The notes under the pieces were generated by a model. The model did no database searches and was not told where the DNA came from. It saw only the letters and a program-made list of their open reading frames with translations. The position numbers were made by a program, and so were the translations under genes. 64,000 nt of DNA, from NCBI RefSeq assembly GCF_905475345.1, contig NC_066606.1, positions 310,001-374,000 of the forward strand. Reading direction: 5' to 3'. This stretch comes from Vespula vulgaris (taxonomy: Eukaryota; Arthropoda; Insecta; Hymenoptera; Vespidae). Positions 51,601 through 64,000 of the stretch are shown here, in pieces; positions within the stretch are counted from its first letter, which is position 1, and each line of letters starts with the position of its first letter.

Positions 51601-52284
51601 TCGTCGGTTCGACTCCTCGACGACTTCTCGCCATTCGGGCGATCGTTTTCGCGAAAGGAAGGACCTTCTCTCGAACGAGTTTTGTCAACTTTCGCCTTCT
51701 CCCTCGAAGCATTTCGAACGTTCACACGAACAAGAGAGGAAAATTCTTTTCGAAACGATGTATCTTCGGCAAGAGCTCTCATGCGCTCCTCTTTGCGCGT
51801 ACTAAATGCTTCGGTAGGTCGTTTCGATGGCGCAGGAGGAAGGACCGTAACCACAGGCTCTCTAATATTCGCGAAATCGTTCTCTTCGGTAAACGAGCTT
51901 AACCTATAAGATGGAAAATTCGTTAAGGATTCTACGAGAGGTTTTCTTTCGTTACCAGTCGACTCGTCGATATTACTCGCGTCGTCGTTATTACGAATCC
52001 CACGACACAAAGTTCGAGGATATCTTTGGACCGAAGGGAAACGGGTTAAGTTTGGACGGGAGTCTCTTACTAGCAGATTTTTCTCTTTCTCGCGAACGTA
52101 TTGCCGCCAATAATCTTCGTCCGACGTGATTTGACGCTCCCACCTGTAATACCGAGGAGGTTAAAGAATCGTTCGTTCCTAACGATTAAAACGTAGCTTG
52201 TACGTACTTTGTTCTCGGAACGGATTTTATCTTCCTCGTGGAGTAACAATACGACCTCGGCTTCCATTTCGATCGATCGCACAT
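48681..52284 (-). CDS. Uncharacterised large charged protein (predicted 1084 residues)
   Basis: Three exons join in frame: 52284-52208 (25 codons plus two bases), 52143-49773 and 49487-48681 (stop TAG). Introns are 64 and 285 bp with donors gtacgt, gtacgt and acceptors ttacag, ttgctag. I chose ATG 52284 because only that frame fits both canonical sites; ATG 52267 would need a poorer acceptor. The first ~800 residues are rich in Lys, Arg, Glu, Ser and Asp with no long hydrophobic stretch, so probably disordered; acidic patches include DSDEDDSSVDLIEHS. The C-terminal ~270 residues look folded and conserved in style: RYNPYGLFLQKERRKVKSRT, LFPTLFPLSDVRALLSQA, KGYDPQATLRMRADKI, CKEFCDWLRSLGG and VQAFVKWLHRHPEVSR. 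No signal peptide or membrane helix is seen. I do not recognise the family and assign no function. Confidence 0.8.
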
Positions 52285-52918
52285 ACCGACGATAAAAAGT
52301 ACACCTCGTTTCGTCGCAACGTTTATTTATAATTATCGCACCGTGCACGCTCGAATGATTTTTCTTCGACCTACTCCTCGACGCGTCAATTTAGCAGCGA
52401 CCGAAGTTTATACCGAAAAATAACTTTGAAAGAGTTTATCGATCAAACGAAGGTGGCCCTACGTTGATTCGCTCTTTCGTTGCTTCGCTCTCTCCAAGAG
52501 GTCGCTTTCCTTTCAAGATTACGAAGAAAACGTTTCGTCTTCGCAGTTTCTACGTTGCCGAGAGTCGACCTGGTCGGTAACGTCCCCATCGATTTCTTTG
52601 GCGAGTCGGTTCTCGACAGTCGGTCAACCCTCGACGATCGTACGTCGGTGCAAGGTTCAAAGCGTCGGTGCAATCGCAGTTACAAAGTCATCCGAAGCGA
52701 TCGTCAGAGGCGTTACGGTAGTTCTCGAAAAAAGGCGACACGTTGCGAAAGTCGTAACGGTTCTTTGCTCGTTCTTCTCGAATTTAACGCGGATTCCGTC
52801 CAAGTCGCAAAAGGATAGATTTACGTGGCTTCCTTGAATATTCTTCGTGAAAGATCTACGATAATTGCAAGTACGTCATCTCTCCCTGTGTCTCTCTTTT
52901 TCATAGCAAATATCTTCG

Positions 52919-52920
<2 letters not shown>

Positions 52921-52951
<31 letters not shown>
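52921..52951. repeat. (CT)n microsatellite
   Basis: About 15 perfect CT units. Confidence 0.95.
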
Positions 52952-52956
<5 letters not shown>

Positions 52957-53488
52957 AAACACACGAGTTATCAGATCAGGCGTCGAATGCATCGTAAAGA
53001 TAATTTACGCGCATCCGGGCGAGGTAAGAAAAGTTAGCGACATCGAGTATATCGTTCGAAAGAAGCGAACAAAACGAAAGTCGAAAGGATTTAACCGGAT
53101 TCGTAAATGTTGCTCGCACTCGTCGCTCGCACGCTTCAACGATTTTAGTCGAGCTGACGATAATGGCGGGAATAGTCGTTGGTAGAATAGACGCCGGTGT
53201 GTAGTCGCCATCTTTCTTCCGGAGTCTCAGCTGCCGCCACTTCCTGTCGACCGGACTGCGTCGTCGTTTCGTTCGTCGTCTCCTTCTCCGTCGTCGACGT
53301 CTCATTCGCTACTCGACGAAAGGGACAATGAGACGAAAATAATTGCTCGTCGTGGAAGGTTTCCGCATTGAAACTGCACGAACGCCGGAGTCGTTGCTCC
53401 TTCTCAAAAGGATATACACTTTGCGATTTTCTCTCTCGAGCGATCAACGATTCTCCTACTTTTCTTTCTCTCCGCGATAAAAAGCTAT

Positions 53489-53520
53489 CTTTCTTTCCTT
53501 CTTCCTTCCTTCCTTCCTTC

Positions 53521-53567
<47 letters not shown>

Positions 53568-53569
53568 TC
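53489..53569. repeat. (TTCC)n passing into (CTTT)n
   Basis: Tetranucleotide array: TTCC units to about 53520, then about 12 CTTT units. Confidence 0.95.
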
Positions 53570-54963
53570 GTTCTCTGCGCGTATTTAAAAACGTATTTTA
53601 TTTGGAAATTTTACGGATGGTCGTTTCATTTCGACATATTTTTTTCTACGACTCATCGAACTTGAACGATAACGACTACTCGAAATAGAAAGTAACGAAG
53701 AAATCGAACGATGATCGGGGCGCGCGTTCGAATCTTTTTTCCCCACGCGTATTCGTAGTTTTTATTCGTATATTTAATTTTTATTCCCCTTTTATTCTTT
53801 GCACGTTTATGTCTATAAATATCATCGCCGAGGCAAGCGATGACACAGGGTGATAAACGATTGAACTAATAATATTCATGAAAATGAATCTACTCGCGTT
53901 CGTTCCGAGCGTAATATTTCCATTTATATCGTACAATATGGTGTGTATGTATCTAGTACTTTTACTTATCGGTGGTAAATTCAAATTATTTTATACGTCA
54001 AATGACTTTATTCATAGCGCACAAATATCAATATTCTGTCGGAGAATTTCCTGTAATTTATGTTTCTTTTTTGATTTATTTATTCGCCCGACGATTTCAC
54101 GATCGACGATCGGAATATTATTATATACGATCGCGTTCGAGCTTCGATCGAGTCTTTTCATGTCCATTGCTAAATTTTCAATGCACTCTCCGTCTTAACG
54201 AATTTCGTTTATTCGATAAGAGCTCGTAAAACGAGTGTGACAATGCGCCTGACGTTCGAAACGACGTAAGCTTTCGGTCGATATTATTAAAGTAATGGAT
54301 ACAAGCTGGAAGCTATTAAAATCGCGTTATGTGAAAAGGACGATCGAAAGTAAAACAAAAAGAATAACGGGAGGAGAAAAAGAAAGGAGGAAAAAGGAAT
54401 GTGTAGTGGAAAAAAAAAAAAGAAAAAGAACGCGTTAGAACGAACCGAGGAGATAAGGCGCAACAGGTCGAACGTGGCATAAATAAAATTACAAAGGAGC
54501 GTACGTGAGCGATCGATAGGGAGATGCCGATTCGCTATACTTCGATCGTCGCCTCTGCATTTTTCTTCTTATGCTACTTCCATTCCTCTTGCTTTTTCTT
54601 CATATTTCTCACGCTGGTTCTTATAAAGCACCCTTCGAATTCCTTCGGACAGAGCTTAGATTTCCTTGAATTTGAAAAATTTATATATTAGACGGTAAAA
54701 ACTTTCTTTCGCGTTACTCCTAAATGAAACACGAAACTAAAAAGGAAAAGAAGGGAGAAAAGAACGATACAAAGGGATACTTCTCTCTTGCGTGCGTTAT
54801 ATTATTTGTGTACTCTCTTTATAGTCTCTTAGTATACTCGGTCAATTACAACGAGCGATCGAATATCAATCAAACGCATCCCTCTCTCGTCTCGCGCGAT
54901 CGACCCTGTGGAATTATGGGCGGAAAAAGGGAAGAGAGGTGAGGAGGTAGCCATCGGAAACGT

Positions 54964-54992
54964 ACGCGCGCGTGTGTGTGTGTGTGTGTGTG
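54964..54992. repeat. (CG)n(TG)n microsatellite
   Basis: Four CG units followed by about ten TG units. Confidence 0.93.
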
Positions 54993-55436
54993 AGAAAGCA
55001 GAAAACGAAATTGCAAACGGGATCGAAAGGTATTGTTAGGACTTTTTACGTGAGACTTAATTAAATGAGATTTACAATACCCGATAGGAAAGAACGTAAT
55101 AGGTTAACGCGTTGGTTTCGGGTCAATCGGTTTACAATGAATGCCGTACGAAAAGCTTGAAATAATTCCTTCGAAAATAACTCATTCGTCTGTCCGCTTA
55201 AAGTCGTTCGATCGAAAATCGATAACATTTAGCAAGCGAAAGAGGATTGTATTTCTTTCGACGTTGATAGAAAGACAAAAAGAGACGGACCAAAGTATGT
55301 TTCATGTTTCCGAAATTCTAATCCATTGCACGCCGGAGTCTTTGATCTCTGTTACGTTCAATGAAAGCGCACTGAGGGGAATGCGTTGGAACGAGTAATT
55401 CGTGGCTCGACAAAGTTTGACAGTTCGCTAAAAAGT

Positions 55437-55458
55437 TCTCTCTCTCTCTCTCTCTCTT
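55437..55458. repeat. (CT)n microsatellite
   Basis: About 11 CT units; a further run of about 13 units lies at 55650-55675. Confidence 0.93.
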
Positions 55459-58400
55459 CGTAGAAGTGGGAGTAGTAAAGGGAGTTTGGTCGACAGTCAT
55501 GAGAATGCGTTGGGATCGTCTCTCTCTTTCTCTCTCTCTCCGTCTCCGTCTTACTCTTACCGCGCATTTATACGTATGTGTGTCTTGGTGCAGTAAGTAC
55601 CTGTCGTGTCAGGTCTGCATCCTTCGCACACCCTTGATACCTCCGAGTCTTTTCTCTCTCTCTCTCTCTCTCTCTTTCCACGCTACTCGAGAATTGTTCC
55701 TTCTTGTAGGATTCTCTGTGTATCCCGAGACGTTCGTTGTATGCATCGCTTATAAATGTGTGCGCTCGGTTAGGTGTCTCCGGCGTCTCTGGCGGTCCGC
55801 GTTCGAAGCACAAGCGGAGACTCCAGGAATATTTGAGCAGCGAATGTCTAAGCAGCATCGGATATCAGAACTGCTCCGATGTTGTTTCAACGCCGACTCC
55901 GACATACCTAAAGTTACTGTTAATTGCGTCGACAATGACGACGGCTGTCTCGCGATAAAGCTTTCCCAATCGTTCTCTCCATACGCTCTGTGCCCTTGTC
56001 TATTTCTTTCCCTTTTCTTTTCTTCTTAGAATTCGAGGTCGAAGTTACGCGTATCGTTTATCGACGCTTTACGAAGGATACACGGTATAGTAAACGTCTT
56101 CTCGTTACGCTCGGCATAAATAAACTCGCCGCTCTCTCGTTCCGAGAAACGACCTTTTTGTCATCCTTCTTATGTTTTCAAATATACCTACTTATTATTT
56201 TCTATCAAAGAATATAACCTTTTCAAAAGTACGCATTTGTTTATTAAGACAATTATGTCGTAAATAGTGTTTTTCTTTCTACTACGGTATACCACGGTTC
56301 TCGGGTTGTCGACTATAAATTCACCGACCGCGCTTCTCTTTATCTTTATTATATCGTTAATCTCAAGCAGAGAAAATTGAAAATTACATGGATAATGGAA
56401 GAGACCGCTTTATTTCTCTAAGAAACGTTACTAACGCCAGCAAGAGTGGCGTTCTCGCGTACCTACTCGAAAAAAAACTTTCGCGCGTGTGCGTGTATAC
56501 ACGTATATGTACATATCGCGCGCGCACACACACACTTGGTTCTAATCCAAGAAACATGCTAGACTCGTCGCGACCGTGTACAAATTTTCAAGTAGGCGAA
56601 GAAAGAGAGCTAGAGAAAAAACTAATGGATATTCGCGGCACATTCGTAATTCAAAGTTTTCTGCGCTAATGCTAAACCGATTGGACGCTTTGGATTGTAC
56701 CTAAATAGGAACGTCGGGAAAAACATTGATGTTTCTTGGGGAAAGAGAGCGAGTTTCGTTAGAGCTTAGGAGAGAGCTACGTTCGTTAAATAAATGAAAT
56801 GTACAAAAAAAGATCGCAGGTTCTTTTTGCGGTATGACCTTGTTAAACTTCGATAATAGCTTAAATTATTTTCAATAATCGAAACTTGACTCGATATTTC
56901 GGATGAAATGTCGCTTTTATTTCCATAAATTGCTCTTACATTTCACGCTCCTCTAATCGATTTTATGATTAATCTTTCTACTTTGTTCTTTTTTTCTCTC
57001 TCGCATTTTATCGAACGAACGCTTTCAAGTCGACGTTAGCGTACCGCTTGAAAAGTCGTAACGACACACAGAAATTATGGAGTGGGTGCGAGCCGGGCAG
57101 TAAATCAAGCGTTTTACGTTTGCCCCATGTAAAACGTATGCGATGCGGAACAAGCAGCGAGCATGGAAATCAGTCCTGGCAGATAAATTTTCCCAACCGC
57201 GAAATGTAGCAAATTAATGCATGCAACCTACTTACTCAAAAACTAGCGTTACTTTTTTTTTATATTCCCTGAAGCTTACTACAATAGCCATACGTTCCGT
57301 GTCGCTACGACCTCTCGATTTGCAATGCAAAGTCGTAAAAATTTAAGGACTTTCCTCGTTCTCTTTCTCTCTTCTCACACGGAACGCTGCTTCGAAGGCG
57401 TTAGATAAAAGTTTACGACTACCGGAGTACGCTTCGTACTGCAGGTTCGATTACGTAGTTAACATAGCGATCGCTACTACCTCTTTAAAATCTTATTTCA
57501 CCTAGTAGAACGTGGACGGTGCGACGCGACACACCTATCGGAAGAAGCGGAAGTCTTAGGTTAGGTAGATCCGCGAAAGGAAGAAAGGGCCGAAAGAAAG
57601 AGCTTGGCGCGTTCGCGAGTGGAAGAGAGCTGGTGAGATTTTTGGTCCGAGAAGGAGCTAGAGAAGCGAAGAGAGGAGGCTGACTGGAGCTCGGAGGGGA
57701 GAGGACTCGAATCACAGGAGAATGGACCATCTCTTGTTATCAGCTTGGAGCCAGCCGCCTTCCCAAGCCGACAAATTACTACATCCCCACTATCGCCGTC
57801 CTGTTACCGAATCAAAGCCCCACCTATACTCTCTCTCCCTCCCTCTCCCTCTCCACCTCCACCTCACATCGTCTTCCCACTCCCGTGCTTGTACGTTAAC
57901 AATAGTCACCTTCCAGGGCTTCGTTCTTTTGTCCTTTGTATAATTTACAAGCTCGTAAGGCGAGATACGAAGCGATGAATTCTTGGAAAAAGGCAAAAAT
58001 GAGTATCGTTTGTAAACAAGCGTCGTCCTTTTTTTCTGTTATTTCTCGTTATTGCGTAAACTAGGTTGTCGGTGCCTTTACCAGTATCAACTCGAGGAAG
58101 AGACCGGAGATTGTCCGGGGCTGAGGGCGAAGCGACATCGAAACGTATGGCCGCTGATTTATAAGGGAAATAATTTCGCGAAAGCAATTCCTTACGTCTC
58201 GAGTACCGTGGAGCTACATGGGTCACATATATCTATACGCAGACGAAGGATGTCCGTGCTGCGAGTGGCCGAGATGCTTGGTCGGAAGTAGGAAAGCTAG
58301 AGAAACACGAAAATACCCGTGCATACGTGCTGTATGTTAAAAGCGTAATTAGTTTAATGAAAGTATTCGATTTTTTTTGTTTTGCGTAAACGAGTCGCTT

Positions 58401-59560
58401 TTCTATAACTCTTCGTTAGAAAATTCTTTCGAGTACGTCACTAGACTAATCGAATTGAGATCACGAGGCATTGCAAAAATGATAAGGGAGAAGAGACGAG
58501 CGGATTAGTTTCGACAAAGGGTCGAACGATGTTACCCGTGGTATATCTCCACGCTATAACGCGTATTTATGGCTAAACTCGGAGAGACAAAGGAGAAGGT
58601 AAAGAGGAAGACGGAATCAATTTACCGAACTTACTACGTCGAATACCTTCTGCTTCGTTACCAACGCCGAGCTCTATTTTTTTGTCCGTATATCTAAATA
58701 TCGATAATGATAGGATACGCGTATCGCCAGCAAACACCATACGTCCGTTACTTTCGTTCCTATAGAAATAATACAAATAGAAAAGAACTCTTCTCGAAGA
58801 GTCTTCGGTTAGAAATAGATAGATAGAATTCCTATCGAAAAAGGGAGAGAAGAGAGAAGGATGATCGAACGGAAGGGATGCTCGCCTCGAGAGAATTCGA
58901 ATCGTTTCGCGAATTGTTCGCGAGGAAAATAGTTGAAAGAAAAGAAGAAAAATAGAGTGGAGATGAAGCGGATGGCATTTTCTTACGAACTGATTCTTGT
59001 AAAATACTTAGACATACTTTGCGCGTCCCATTCCCGTTCGCAGTTCTTCGATAAAAGGTGGGATCAGGATAGGTTGCTCTTCCCAGGAGCGACGTCGACG
59101 AGGACGAGGAGATCCTGTAGGCAACGGGGACTCGATGCCGGTAAGAATTCAGGGGCATCTTCTCCCCTCCTCTCATATTTTTCTTCGCTCTTACCATGCC
59201 TTCTTCCCATTCGTTTTCTTCGAGTCGAGGTGGGAAGGCGATCGGTGGGAGGAAAGCTCGAAGAAAGCAACGAAAAAGAAGGAATAAGAAAGTTGATGAA
59301 ATATTGGAGAGCGGCTTAGACGGGACAATATTCCGTTGTAAACCGTCTTCCCTGCGCCAATAGATACTACCGTACAGCCGATCGTATACTTCTCTCTTCC
59401 TCTCCCCTTCGCTCCCCCCTCTCTCTCTCTACCATTCTTTTTTCTCTCTCATTGTCTCTGTTTAGCTGCTTTCCTTCTATCTACTCTACCTTCGCTTTTC
59501 ATTCTCCTGCTCCTTTTTTCTCGCTTCGCGAAACACACTCCCGAAATCTGGCCGCCTGCA

Positions 59561-59592
59561 TCGTCGTCGTCGTCGTCGTCGTCGTCGGCGGC
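59561..59592. repeat. (TCG)n trinucleotide repeat
   Basis: Nine TCG units followed by gcggcg. Confidence 0.95.
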
Positions 59593-59824
59593 GTGGTCTT
59601 CTTGCGGGGAGAAACTCTCTGCGATGTAAGTAGGGATGATAAAATTCGATACATCGTAGCTACCCCGTCCACCGTGTTGCAAATTTAAAGTTTACGACAT
59701 GTTAGGAAAAAGCTGATATGCTTTCGGCGATACGTATATATTTATTTATTTTGAATTTTGTTCTCTTTTTTCTCAATTTTCATCTCTGTATGTACCTTTT
59801 TTGCTAGCTCACGTATTTTGTTTG

Positions 59825-59847
59825 CGAACGAACGAACGAACGAACGC
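59825..59847. repeat. (AACG)n tetranucleotide repeat
   Basis: About five units of cgaa. Confidence 0.9.
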
Positions 59848-61780
59848 AGAACTTTTTCTCCGTAGAAAAGTTGAGAAACGAATGGCACAGGACGGAGTAG
59901 ATGGAGTAGATTTTAGTCTCCTGGTATTCCTAGTTACGCTTCGACGACTACTCTTTCTCTCTCGTGCTATGATGGATAATGATACTCTAACGCGTAGAAA
60001 CTCGTAGGAGATGAACAAGAAAAAGCTCGTGCGAGAGACAAGAAAAAGAAGGAGAACGAACGTGCTAAAATAGTCGTTCGAATCGAGAGTAACGAGAAAA
60101 ATAAAGGGATGTTATCGTCCATAGAATAGGAGATTGTTTTTAAAGGTTTTTTCAAAACGAGCTTTTTCTCTTAATGAACGTTCCTATCTTTCCATCTTTG
60201 CGTTATCTCTTTTAAAAAGGGGGAAAAAAACGAATACTTTTTGAATCATTCGAGAACGTCGATCATGTTACAGGAATAGATATCATCGATGGCGATTCAA
60301 AGACCTTCTCGTACGAGTGTCTCTTCGATTTCTAATAAACGACCACTGCTCTTTTTCAGTCTCTCCGTCTCCCTTATTTTCTCTTTACCATCATCCATCC
60401 ATAACGTCTCTCTTCCCGCAATTAAATCGACGAGGAAAGATCTCGAACAAGACAAAAGCTTTAAGCTTCTCTTCTCTTTCTCCTGTACTCTAGTTCGCTC
60501 TCCTTTGTCTCTCTTTCGCTCTTTCTCCCATTTCGAAGGAACGATCGAAGAATACTTGAAATAAGAAAGAACGTCTTTTCGATCTGTATTTACGTGACAG
60601 TGTCTGGTATTTGGCCCTCTTCCCTTTCTTCTTTTTTTTCTCTTTCTTCGTCTCTCTGTCGTGCTCTCGAAAGAAATATCGTCGAAGCGACATCCCTCAA
60701 TTATTTCCATCTAACGAATGACTTAACGTCTCTTACAACGTCGTCGTATCTTTTCATTCGCGATCGTCGTTATCTCACCGGATGAACATTCTTCCGTAAG
60801 ATAGAAGGGAAGGAATCAAGAGTGCGCTTCTTTAAAAAATCGCGCATTCCTTGTTCTTTCGACGAATCTCTCTCGCGAACTTGATCGAAGATTTTCAAAG
60901 TTGAGTGGAAGAAGGAGAGGCTGAGAGAGAGAGACAGAGAAAGAGAGTAGGACGAGACAGGAACATCAAGAACGTCGAGAAGCTTGGAGCAAGTTTTATA
61001 TTTGCAACTCGTTATCCTTCGTCCTGGATTACAGTGGATTCCTTCTCGTCGACTCTCGCGAAAGAAATAACGCACCACTCACGGTTGTCGTGACGTTTAT
61101 TAGACATTAAGTAGTAATACCTGCGAATAAGGAAGACGGGAGTCTAGCAGGGTAATAAGAACAGGTCAGAAGAGCAGTCATACTAATTGTAGTAATTCCG
61201 GCATCCACTTTGGATATTTAATTAAGTTTCCGCTGACAAGCATCTACTTAGCGGGGAGACTCGTGGGTGGTGGTTCTTACATAGTGCCGCTCTCGATCTT
61301 CTCCTGCTTCGTTCTCTCTCCTCTCTCTCTCTCCCTCCCCCTCTCTCCTCTTTCTCTTTCCCTCCAGTTCTCCTTAGAGCCACCGAAGCACTGCTTAGCT
61401 GTTACCTACGTATAACGGAAGGACCGCTTAAATTAGGGCTTCGGCACTCCCACGGTGTGTACTAATTATTTATTGGAGTAAAGTAGGCATTCGTCGGAGG
61501 GTTGTATATTCGCCTTACTAGGTCTATTCCATTTACGAGAACGAGTTAAAGGATATCGCCGTACTCTCTACACGCGACGCGCATTCCGCAACAAAAACAA
61601 TTTCGTTTCTTTTCGATGCGACGTATACGTTCCTTTAAGAATAATTCACGAAAATGTAATGAAACGCGCGATCGATTCTTGCACATGCTTAAATATTACT
61701 CCGAACGATCGTTCTTTCGCGTGGACGAAGAGGATATTCCTTCTATTATCTATTGTCCCGGGCCAAGATTTTAGTGCAGC

Positions 61781-61789
61781 AGTATATAA
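61781..61789 (+). promoter_or_regulatory. TATA-like element
   Basis: gTATATAAG, followed 50-60 bases later by an ATG (61838) that opens only 16 codons. A promoter for a short or spliced transcript is possible; nothing else supports it. Confidence 0.2.
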
Positions 61790-63980
61790 GAGAAGGAGCT
61801 AGACACGAATGCGGACTTCCATTCGATTCTGTAAAGTATGAAGCTATCAAAGGCAATGGCCCGAGAAGGCCAGTGCAATTACCGATAACTCTTTGACATG
61901 CTTCGTCTACGTATTTCTTTCTTCTCGAAACATTTCGCCGTCTTCTCGTGTTTTGGCTCGTGTTACGTACAACGTGCCGCTAAAAACGTATCTCTCGCGA
62001 GCTTCGACGATCAGAGGGATTCATTTTGGATTTCCTAAATCCAAATCCCGGGGAGATTACGCGAGTTCTCGATGGCTCGGGACGTTTAAACGTTTTTAAA
62101 TAATTTAGTTTAATTTATGGTCCGGAGGAAATATTTCGATCGCAGTCCGAATGGCAAAAATGAAGGAGTACGAGGAGAGGAGAGAAAAGGGGAGGAGCTA
62201 AGAGGGAAAATTCGAAAAGCGAGAGAGAAGAAAGGCCTTCTCTTTTCGCTCCGATAAATTCCTTCTGTTAAGTAATCCCTGCTCGTGGATTCGAAATGGA
62301 AACAGTGCGAGAGCGAGGATAAGAGAGATAAGGATCCTCCGGCACCTCCTTCTGTTGTTCCTGTACCTTCCATCCTCTTGCCCTCTCCTATCCTTTCTGC
62401 GCTACATCCGTCTTCTCCTTGAGCAGCCTCGCCCGTTTCACAGTCGAGACGTACATACGTACGGGATGAACGGAAGACTTACTTGGAGGCTTGCCATAGA
62501 ATCGCTATTGTTTACCGAATATCGAAATCCAATCGAACGTCGATGGACCGTTGAAATATTCCACGGGGCGGTAAAATTAAACGAACGTGTTATTTCACGA
62601 CTCCGAGCGAATTCGTTAAAATACTCGAACGACCGTACCTTTATTTCGCGCTCGATCGTCGCACGCCGTCGCGCTAATTCCAACGAAAGACAAGGATCGA
62701 GAAGGATAGGAGTTACTTATCGTCGAGTTGGATGCTACGTATCGCGATACCAATGCGAGCTAGAATAACATTTAAGCTTCTTCGTTGTCGCTTTGCCAAG
62801 TTCGATGAATATTCTCGACTCTTTCTCGCCCGACAATAGAAAAGTTGCATTCTCCCGTTTCAAACTTTCGTTTCCATTATCGTGAGAACGCGTACGCGTA
62901 TAATGCAGGTAGATGTACGTACTCGTCGACTCGCGGTATCTTTTCTTGCAATAAATTCCGAATCAAGAAGGAAGCAACGATGCCACTATTCCGCATCTCC
63001 TTTCGATCCCTCTTATCGTCTTGATTTTAAATTAGAGTAAAAAGTAGATCGATGAAGAAAACGGGACGAGATAAGGTTTGGTGAGACATAGACGTGGAAA
63101 AGAAAATGAATCGTACGAGTAGATATATCTATGTATATTCCCGTGTGCCGAGCGTCTCTACTGAAATAAAATAGCCGGCGTCGTTCTTTACTCGTTGGCA
63201 CTTCCGAACGGTCGCTCGTGGCTCGACTTCCGGTAACCGAGATTGCACGCTTGATCGATGGGATCGTGCAAAAATGGTGTAGGAGAAGATGTCGAGATCG
63301 TCGGCTCGGTGAATTTCGAGCGTAACGGCCTCGCCAAGAACGAACCTCCTCTCTCCTCGTTCGAACGGTCTTGATCTACATGCCGGAACCATTCGATTCC
63401 AGACTCTCGTTTTTAGGGCGTTCCGGTACCGTTACTATTCTTAAAGTATCGATTATCAACGTATATTAGGAAAATTGCCGAGCCGTAAGCTCGAATTCAA
63501 CGAGGAACAACAATTGGAATTTCGTCGAATTTAATCGTTCGAACGTCACGCAACGCGATCGCGTTATTCGCATTGCATGCCGAAAGATGTCGGAGAATCG
63601 GGGCGGTGTCCTTTGGTCTATCGATGCGCATCGAAACAAGGGTTACCGCGTAGCTACTTACTTTTCGACGGCATATCGTCAAAGATCTCTCTCGCAGTCA
63701 ACGTTTATACGTCCTAGTCACGCGTCGGATCGTCGAGTGGTCGAATTTCATCGAGGTGAAATTAGAAGGAAACGCGGCGAGAAGACTGTAGAGACGCCGC
63801 ATCGGTAAAAGAGACGGACAAGTGGCGCGAAACTGGAAAGAGACATTACCGTGTGACTGCGGCCGAGCGTGGAGCCGTAGACCATTTCGATCGGTCGTAC
63901 GTCGCATTAATTACAGCCATTACGTGCGCGTCCGTCGGAACGAGCGTTACAAAGGCTATATATCCAGAGCTACGGACGTT

Positions 63981-64000
63981 ACTCTCTCTCTCTCTCTCTC
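63981..64000. repeat. (CT)n microsatellite cut by the window end
   Basis: CT units run to the last base of the window. Confidence 0.9.

Larger units (their letters stand above)
52285..64000. other. Upstream of the 1084-residue gene: no gene firmly supported
   Basis: The near part should hold that gene's promoter and 5' UTR. The remainder carries microsatellites, AT-rich patches (53600-54200, 56160-57000) and CpG-rich DNA. ORFs such as 53878-54198 (hydrophobic, AT-rich), 55466-56029 and 58052-58291 have no recognisable motif and are shadowed on the other strand. Confidence 0.45.

Noticed and set aside
53878..54198. 106-codon hydrophobic ORF starting with ATG
   Set aside because: AT-rich DNA gives hydrophobic frames by chance; a second + frame overlaps it and no family is recognised.
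55800..55970. Protein-like stretch after ctccag
   Set aside because: Open in several frames on both strands, no good donor, and no motif.
57108..57136. Hairpin with arms cgttttac and gtaaaacg
   Set aside because: Eight base pairs only, too short for a pre-miRNA, and expected by chance.
18786..61265. Shared words gtagtaatacct and tagcggggagact near 18.8-19.4 kb and 61.1-61.3 kb
   Set aside because: Pairs of identical 12-mers are expected many times by chance in 64 kb; spacing differs between the two places.
1..64000. tRNA genes, rRNA and known microRNAs
   Set aside because: No B-box with cloverleaf context and none of the conserved insect microRNA seeds I know were noticed; a covariance-model search would be needed to be sure.

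Overview
The window looks like nuclear DNA of an insect, most likely a hymenopteran and probably a bee. Genes are split by short GT-AG introns, CpG and TCGA words are very frequent, (GA)n/(CT)n and (TCG)n microsatellites recur every one to two kilobases, and the recognisable proteins (SNF8, RBX1, an otopetrin) are animal proteins. The species cannot be fixed from sequence alone.

The first 11.5 kb is gene-dense. It opens with the last four exons of a coiled-coil protein on the + strand (possibly SCLT1-like). An intronless Snf8 (ESCRT-II, - strand) follows tail to tail. Snf8 and the five-exon Rbx1/Roc1 gene (+ strand) stand head to head, with 383 bp between start codons. A possible tiny secreted-peptide ORF lies just downstream of Rbx1 (3495-3659). 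A nine-exon otopetrin proton-channel gene occupies 7358-11454 on the - strand. All exon joins given here keep frame.

From 11.5 to 48.7 kb I see a 37-kb stretch with almost no supportable coding sequence: microsatellites, long purine or pyrimidine tracts and AT-rich patches. The one convincing object is an isolated 123-bp + strand exon at 25925-26047 with strong splice sites and 41 natural-looking codons; the gene it belongs to is not visible. This stretch is best read as large introns and/or regulatory spacer.

At 48681-52284 on the - strand is a three-exon gene for a predicted protein of 1084 residues that I do not recognise. It is long, charged and apparently disordered for most of its length, with a more compact C-terminal region. 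Downstream to 64000 the sequence again has repeats and chance ORFs only, plus a few weak exon or promoter candidates.

The known genes are housekeeping functions (membrane sorting, cullin-RING ubiquitin ligation) plus an ion channel; nothing suggests they act in one pathway. Most open frames of 60-200 codons here were judged chance products of CpG-rich, stop-poor DNA and of microsatellites read as protein.
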